From Gigaspora margarita (taxonomy: Eukaryota; Glomeromycota; Glomeromycetes; Diversisporales; Gigasporaceae): DNA of 64,000 nt. The notes below the pieces were generated by a model, which worked only from the letters and a program-made list of their open reading frames with translations, was not told the origin of the DNA and searched no databases. The translations under genes were made by a program, and so were the position numbers. This document shows, piece after piece, positions 58,986 to 64,000 of this stretch. Within the stretch, counting starts at the first letter, position 1. Each line of letters begins with the position of its first letter. The stretch is from NCBI GenBank assembly GCA_009809945.1, contig WTPW01000713.1, positions 104,726 to 168,725 on the forward strand. Reading direction: 5' to 3'.

Positions 58986-59626
58986 AGTTCATTCGCCCAG
59001 GTATATATTTTACTCACGTATTTTCATATTAACAGTAAATTTTTTACTAAAATGCTATTTTAAAATTTCTTTAGGATATCAAATCATTTCTTCTAATGAT
59101 GATGATACCCTTGCCGCACAAGATGCTAGCAAAGAAACGCTTGTTTTAGTTTGCACAAATAAGAATAATGCATCGGACATTTGGAATAGTAATGTTTCTA
59201 AGTTTAATATCAATTCATTTAACGGTACCGTACATCTAATGAAAATGAAGCACTTAAGTTGCTACCAAATACATGGAATATTACTGATGGTATTTTAACT
59301 TATGAAAGTCCAGCTAATTCTATTACTACTTGAATCTTTAATGTCACGCAATAGATAAATTAAGAATATCTTTGTGACCATATCGAGGAGCTAGAATAAG
59401 ACAAAAAAATAATAGGCTAATACACTCAAAATTTTATATTAACTTTTACAAAATGTGCTTTTACTTAATATTTAATAACACATATATAAAGTTAATTTTT
59501 GATATTTAATATATTTTACAAGCGAAATGGGACCGTTAAATTTTTTAATATTTAATCAAATGATATCAATTCCTTTATCTTTATTTCAATATTTATTTAT
59601 CCTTGACGATTACATGCCTGATATCA

Positions 59627-59772
59627 TAGTTTATCCGGCAGGTACTATGTAAACACTGACGGAAACAATTTTACATTATTTCCGCAAATCTTTATCAATT
59701 TTAAATAAAATTTGCGGAAGTAATATAAAATCCTTTCCGTAAGTGTATACGTCATACCTGCCAGATAAACTA
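59627..59772. mobile_element. Foldback MITE, about 70-bp arms
   Basis: TAGTTTATCCGGCAGGTACT and, on the far side, the inverse of TAGTTTATCTGGCAGGTATG; the arms also share ACGGAAA and TTTGCGGAA. It begins about 270 bp after the GH30 stop codon. Confidence 0.75.
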
Positions 59773-59773
59773 G

Positions 59774-59895
59774 TTATCTGGCATTATATACGGATCATGG
59801 ACATCGACAGTATAGCAACACACGAGGCATTCGGCCACGTGTTTTTGCTATTATCCTGCTGATACCCATGTATCCGTCAAATCATGCCAGATAAC
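59774..59895. repeat. Inverted repeat, 122 bp
   Basis: GTTATCTGGCAT..ATACGGATCATGG is mirrored by CCATGTATCCGTCAAATCAT and GCCAGATAAC. Together with GACGATTACATGCCTGATAT at 59605 it may form the outer arms of one element into which the preceding MITE inserted. Confidence 0.6.
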
Positions 59896-59939
59896 AAGAA
59901 ATTATTCATCTATCTCTTCTCAATATAAATTAAAATTTT

Positions 59940-60350
59940 GAATAGTAAATGTTTATAAAGTGAAATAGTTCATTCAAGTACCTAAACAATAAATATTCAT
60001 TTATAATAAAATTAAATAGTAATTATAGATGAAGTCGATAGTTAATTTTAATACTTAGCTTAATAAATGTTATTTATACTCACATGAATAAATTAACACA
60101 AATTAAATAGTAAATGTTCGTGAAATGAATAACTTATTTTGAATACTAAGATACTCATGTATTAAATTATCATAAAAACTGTAAAATAAAAAGTTCTTAA
60201 TTTAAATATTTATTTTATAGATTTTTTATGCTCACGTACTAAATTACTGCGAATAAAGTTAAAATATTAGTATTAAATATTAATCGACTTGGACATCTTA
60301 ACGTTCTTTACACTCATAACCTAAATAAATTGTAAATAAGCAACATACTA
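59940..60350. repeat. Degenerate relative of the 16.4-kb tandem array
   Basis: Motifs such as TTAATAAATGTTATTTATAC TCACATGA and TTTTTATGCTCACGTACTAA recur at 100-120-bp spacing, like the unit at 16361-16995, but with much divergence. Confidence 0.45.
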
Positions 60351-60419
60351 AACATGATTAATTTATTCTGAATATTTGAATAAGTGTTCATTAAAAGCAT
60401 ATACTAAATATGGATAATA

Positions 60420-62830
60420 AAATAAAACACAATCCTGACAAAACTTGTTAAATAATAATAACAAGATACAAGTCGCGCAAATGCAGTGAGTTATGCAAAA
60501 TATAATTAATTTTGTGCATTAAAACTTCATATAGAGTTAGGCGTAGGTAGTTATATAGCAAATTAGTATAATTGTTTATTTGTTACTACTTATCACAGTA
60601 CAGTTAGACCCTTGAATATAACCCTTCTAAACGTATGTCATTGCTTGGGTCCAAATAATATTATGCATACATTTTCTGTCCCATACATGTATTATCTACA
60701 CTTCTATAATTTACGTATTCACTATGACCTGGACATCTATGATATAGTCATATATTTTTTTTAGTAAATTAGACCAAATTTGATTAAAGGTCCAAATTTA
60801 TATTTTGCAAATTAAAGTTAATTCAGATAATATCCCTTTTTAGTTTTGCAAAATGGTTAAATTTTCATATCATTAAAATTTTTAAGTAAAAAAAGCCAAC
60901 AACATTATTTACACAAAATTTTATTAATACAATCAACTTTGAGTTACTAACAAAAGTTGTAAAATGAGTCAAAAAACATTAGTTTCGTAATGCAACTTTT
61001 AACATTTTATTATTAAAATTTGCCTATATAGTCAACTATTTTTCAAAACATATTCAAAATAGTGATTTACAAAGATTTTCAAATAAAAAAAGTCATTCTG
61101 AAACGAATATTAAACCAAATAACTTGAAATTCAGAAAACAAAATCTAACCAGTTATCTATCAGTTTAATTAGTATGCAGTATTTGTTTCATTTGAACTTG
61201 TGAAAATCAGAATAGATACTATGATTTTTTCATCATCTTCATCATAAAATTCCTGATTTTAAAAGCTAATCGTAAAATCTAAAGATCTCTGTCAATATTT
61301 ATTCATTTTTGATGAATTTTAACTAAGAATAGCTGAATATCATATATATTAACTTAGTAATATTTTGGAGAATGTTTATCCAAAAGCAGTCAATTTTGAT
61401 TAAAAAACTTGTGAAAACATAGATAGTCGAATCTATAAAAATGTTGATATCTTCATGAGATTTTAATATTTTTTCACAAAAATTAAGATTATATTAGATG
61501 AAAATATGCCCTACGAGTTTCATTAGTAAAGTTTTTTAGGTTAATATAATAGAATTTTTTGAAATTATTGCTGAATAGTAGAGTTTTTTTTTTTAAATAA
61601 CATATCAGAAATTTTTTAAAGTAATATATAATGATTATAATCAGGATAATAAATTATTATTGATTAATTTTAGGGAATTGCTATTCACACCATGTACAAT
61701 ATAGATCACCTCAATTTTGTCACTTAAATATTTTAACTTTTAAAAATGTTTTTTAATATTATCTCCATGAGTTCTTGATCAAATTTAATAAAAATTTTTT
61801 ATTTGAATTCTATGGATTTATAGAATTAAAATAAAAAAATTTCATTGAATTTGGTCAAGAACTCATAGAGATATCTTTGATAAAAGTTCCTGTAAACAAT
61901 TTTAATGAGCTTTTTTGTAATATATGTTTTTTTTTTGCATTTTAAAAATAACCCACAATTCAATGATGATTTATGAAATATTCTGTTATGCTAACTATAT
62001 AAAAATGATCTATGTACCCTCTACCTTTAAATTTGTTTAATAAACTTATTGGATAATTGGACATTGTCCAATTAATAAATTAAAGATATGCCCAATTGAT
62101 CTTATAGTTTTTTTTGGATATTGTTCAATGCTTAAAGTTCTAAAAAAATTATTTGAACATTTGAACTATGTCCAAATATCCAATTAAATTTATTTGAACA
62201 TTGCCCAATACCAATACTGATCTTGTTAATAGTGTATAAAATTATATGAAAATATTCTTATATAGAAGTAGTTGATTTATAGTTATGTAATTATATAAAT
62301 ATATAATAAACAAAAAAGAAGTTAACCCAGTATATAAAGAGTTTTAGTTAGCTTACATATATAATGCCTAATATATTTGTCTTATATTTACTTTAGCTTT
62401 TATCTAAGTAATCCCTTTTTTATAATAAAGTCTTCTGAGTAAAATTCTAGTTATATCATATTGATTGCTGATTATAATTATTTAGTTATTTGATTTTATT
62501 TGATTTATTTTAATTTAGACCTATTTTAACTTTTTATTTTAGTTCACTATTTTGAGACTAAATTGGTATACTGTTAGTTGCTTACCCATTTGACAGTAAC
62601 AATATTTATAGTACAATTTCTTACAAACTATTTCTCCTATACAGAATTTTATATTAACTCTAATCATATGTAATATTGAGTAAATATTCTGTTAAAAAAT
62701 ATCTTTTGGAGAATTAAGACAATATATATATAACGATTGATGTTTTCAAGCATATTATATTGATAAATTAGAAGCAAATATTAATTAATCAAAAATTGAA
62801 TAATTAATCAAACAAGTTACTATTTTAATT
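60420..62830. other. Intergenic, no gene recognised
   Basis: Very AT-rich. 61770-61880 contains an inverted pair (CATGAGTTCTTGATCAAATT / GAATTTGGTCAAGAACTCAT), probably another foldback relic. Around 62035-62220 there are several copies of TTGGACATTGTCCAATT-like words. Confidence 0.45.
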
Positions 62831-63270
62831 AACAATCTATTTGTCAAATGGAGGGGATTTGCAAAATTTTATATTTTTTACTATTAACAGAAGTGTACAA
62901 ACTGTATATAAAAATTTTTTTACTAAGATAATTGATTTTTTAATTAAGTAAAGTTGTAGAGTTCATCAGATGCATCTAATAGTAGTAATATTGGTAAAAT
63001 CAACTTGAGATATCTTTAAAAACTATCTGCTAATATATAAAATTTTTTAAACAAAGTATATTTTTTTTATACATTGGAAGAATATATTAAGAATATCTCA
63101 AAACTACTAAGCCAATTTTACTAGTCTTATTACTATTAGATGTGACTTGATAAGCTCTACAACTTTTATTTAATTGACAAAATTGTTTGTTTTAATAAAA
63201 AAAACTTTCTATTAATAGTAAAATTTATTTATAAAATTTTGCAGATCTCTTTAGTTGACAAATAGATTGT
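62831..63270. mobile_element. Foldback element, 440 bp
   Basis: The outer arms are AACAATCTATTTGTCAAATG and the inverse of TTTACAATCTATTTGTCAAC; further in, TTGCAAAATTTTATA and GTTGTAGAG..TCATC pair up. Each arm has the TCTAAT...GAGATAT module of the 24.5-kb and 28.8-kb foldback elements. Confidence 0.75.
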
Positions 63271-63371
63271 AAATTAATGAACAAATTAGCAAAATATAAT
63301 CCATCTTTTTATTCAAAAATTTATTATTGATAAGGGTCACTCAAGCATTATTTTTATATTTTTATACATCA

Positions 63372-64000
63372 AATGTAATAAGCAATAAATCTCAAAAATT
63401 GCTATTTTATTTTTAATATTAGAAGCTCTTAAAACATATTAATACCTTGATACAAATATAATAAATACAAGTATTGATCAATAATTAACAAACTATAATG
63501 AATAATGTTATTCTGTTCTTTTTATATTTATAAAAAAAAATAAACTGCATGTTTTAAAGCAACTTATTCAATAAATTGATTCTATTACTATTATAATAAA
63601 AATTTTAAATTGGTAAAATTATTAAAAGTGAAAAAAAGCTAGTAAACTAAAGTTGAAATTTTAGTAGCTAGTTGAATAAGATTCTTATTTGATTTTTGGT
63701 AATTTAGTAATAGCAAAGTTTTTAAAAAATTCAGACATAAAATAAAAAGTATATTTAAGCATTTAATTCTAGAAATATTATCATTAATTCTAATGGTTGT
63801 GAAGATCTAATAATGGAATTTTGATCTTTAATCATCCTTTTTTTATTACTTTAAGCCAAACAATTCATAGTTTAATAGGCATATATTGATTATAGATTGA
63901 AAATCCAAGCCCAATAGTTGCATTATATCATTTATTTTGATCAAAAAATATGTTATAATTAATAAATTTTGTTCTATTATTATAATATACTCATTAGATT
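63372..64000. repeat. P450 downstream flank, block C (runs off the window)
   Basis: Matches blocks A and B along its whole length in the same orientation, ending with TTATTATAATATACTCATTA, which corresponds to about 34636-34656 in block A. In blocks A and B the P450 stop codon lies about 360-430 bp further on. Confidence 0.8.

Larger units (their letters stand above)
53833..59354 (+). pseudogene. GH30-type glycoside hydrolase gene, secreted, interrupted by insertions
   Basis: The start MVGFKIRLLLTVGIFLSIVN is a signal peptide, followed by FEGWGTSLCWWANALGVFP and, beyond a 1452-bp insertion, DIVRNQAADLVFDLNK. Later exons give NVIRYNIGGGDNPSHHHMR (57081-57236), AKERDADIFEAFPN, FRTLEPFNEPTTGLWHEL (57510-57682; NEP holds the acid/base Glu), SQEGPTYNYSTMAKVIDK, GAYLNNKGLSNTTSVSIADE to RRLWMSEW (58023-58260; nucleophile Glu), PVAWVYWQVIEH, APDGTYGNDYGLIGADFSNS and FAQFTKFIRPG, ending at TAG 59352. 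This matches GH30 (endo-beta-1,6-galactanase-like) enzymes. Introns are GT-AG; the first is 1.6 kb, others 60-220 bp. Damage includes TAG for Trp in PPYWMTN (about 57432), a one-base loss near 57140, frame changes in 58330-58422 and near 59235, and TGA for Trp near the end. Confidence 0.85.

Noticed and set aside
1-64000. tRNA, rRNA, riboswitch or bacterial-type operon features
   Set aside because: None could be recognised by eye; a covariance-model search would be needed to exclude tRNAs.

Overview
The window looks like nuclear DNA of an arbuscular mycorrhizal fungus (Glomeromycotina, Rhizophagus-like). It is strongly AT-rich, carries short GT-AG introns, and its genes belong to the expanded families typical of that group: Sel1-like repeat (SLR) proteins fused to tyrosine-kinase-like kinases, TPR proteins, F-box/leucine-rich-repeat proteins and cytochrome P450s. 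This is inferred from family content; no rRNA or species marker is present. A few N characters (near 22.1, 22.4, 35.75, 38.9, 40.7 and 51.1 kb) mark ambiguous assembly positions.

Layout. 0-2.9 kb: GC-rich tandem repeat and a small TIR element. 2.9-5 kb, minus: an SLR-kinase gene with one frameshift. 5-10.8 kb: a segment duplicated again at 38.6-41.5 kb, then decayed SLR and TPR genes. 10.85-20.37 kb: a stretch bounded by convergent hAT-like terminal inverted repeats and an identical 8-bp target duplication, enclosing a second SLR-kinase gene (plus) and several tandem repeats. 21.4-24.3 kb, minus: a decayed F-box/LRR gene interrupted by a 940-bp hAT-like element that itself holds two smaller elements. 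24.5-34 kb: foldback elements, MITEs, tandem duplications and SLR scraps. 34.1-45.1 kb: two closely similar P450 genes (minus) separated by the duplicated SLR segment. 46.6-52.4 kb: kinase fragments, and an LTR element with kinase pieces inside it, nested in an inverted-repeat element. 53.8-59.4 kb, plus: a GH30-type glycoside hydrolase gene split by at least three kinds of insertion. 59.6-64 kb: inverted repeats, and a third copy of the P450 downstream flank, implying another P450 just past the right edge.

Few of the genes are clearly intact. SLR-kinases would be signalling proteins, P450s membrane-anchored monooxygenases, and the GH30 a secreted glycanase. The most distinctive feature is the density of insertions whose exact boundaries can be read from TIRs and target duplications, several of them inside genes whose reading frame resumes across the duplication.
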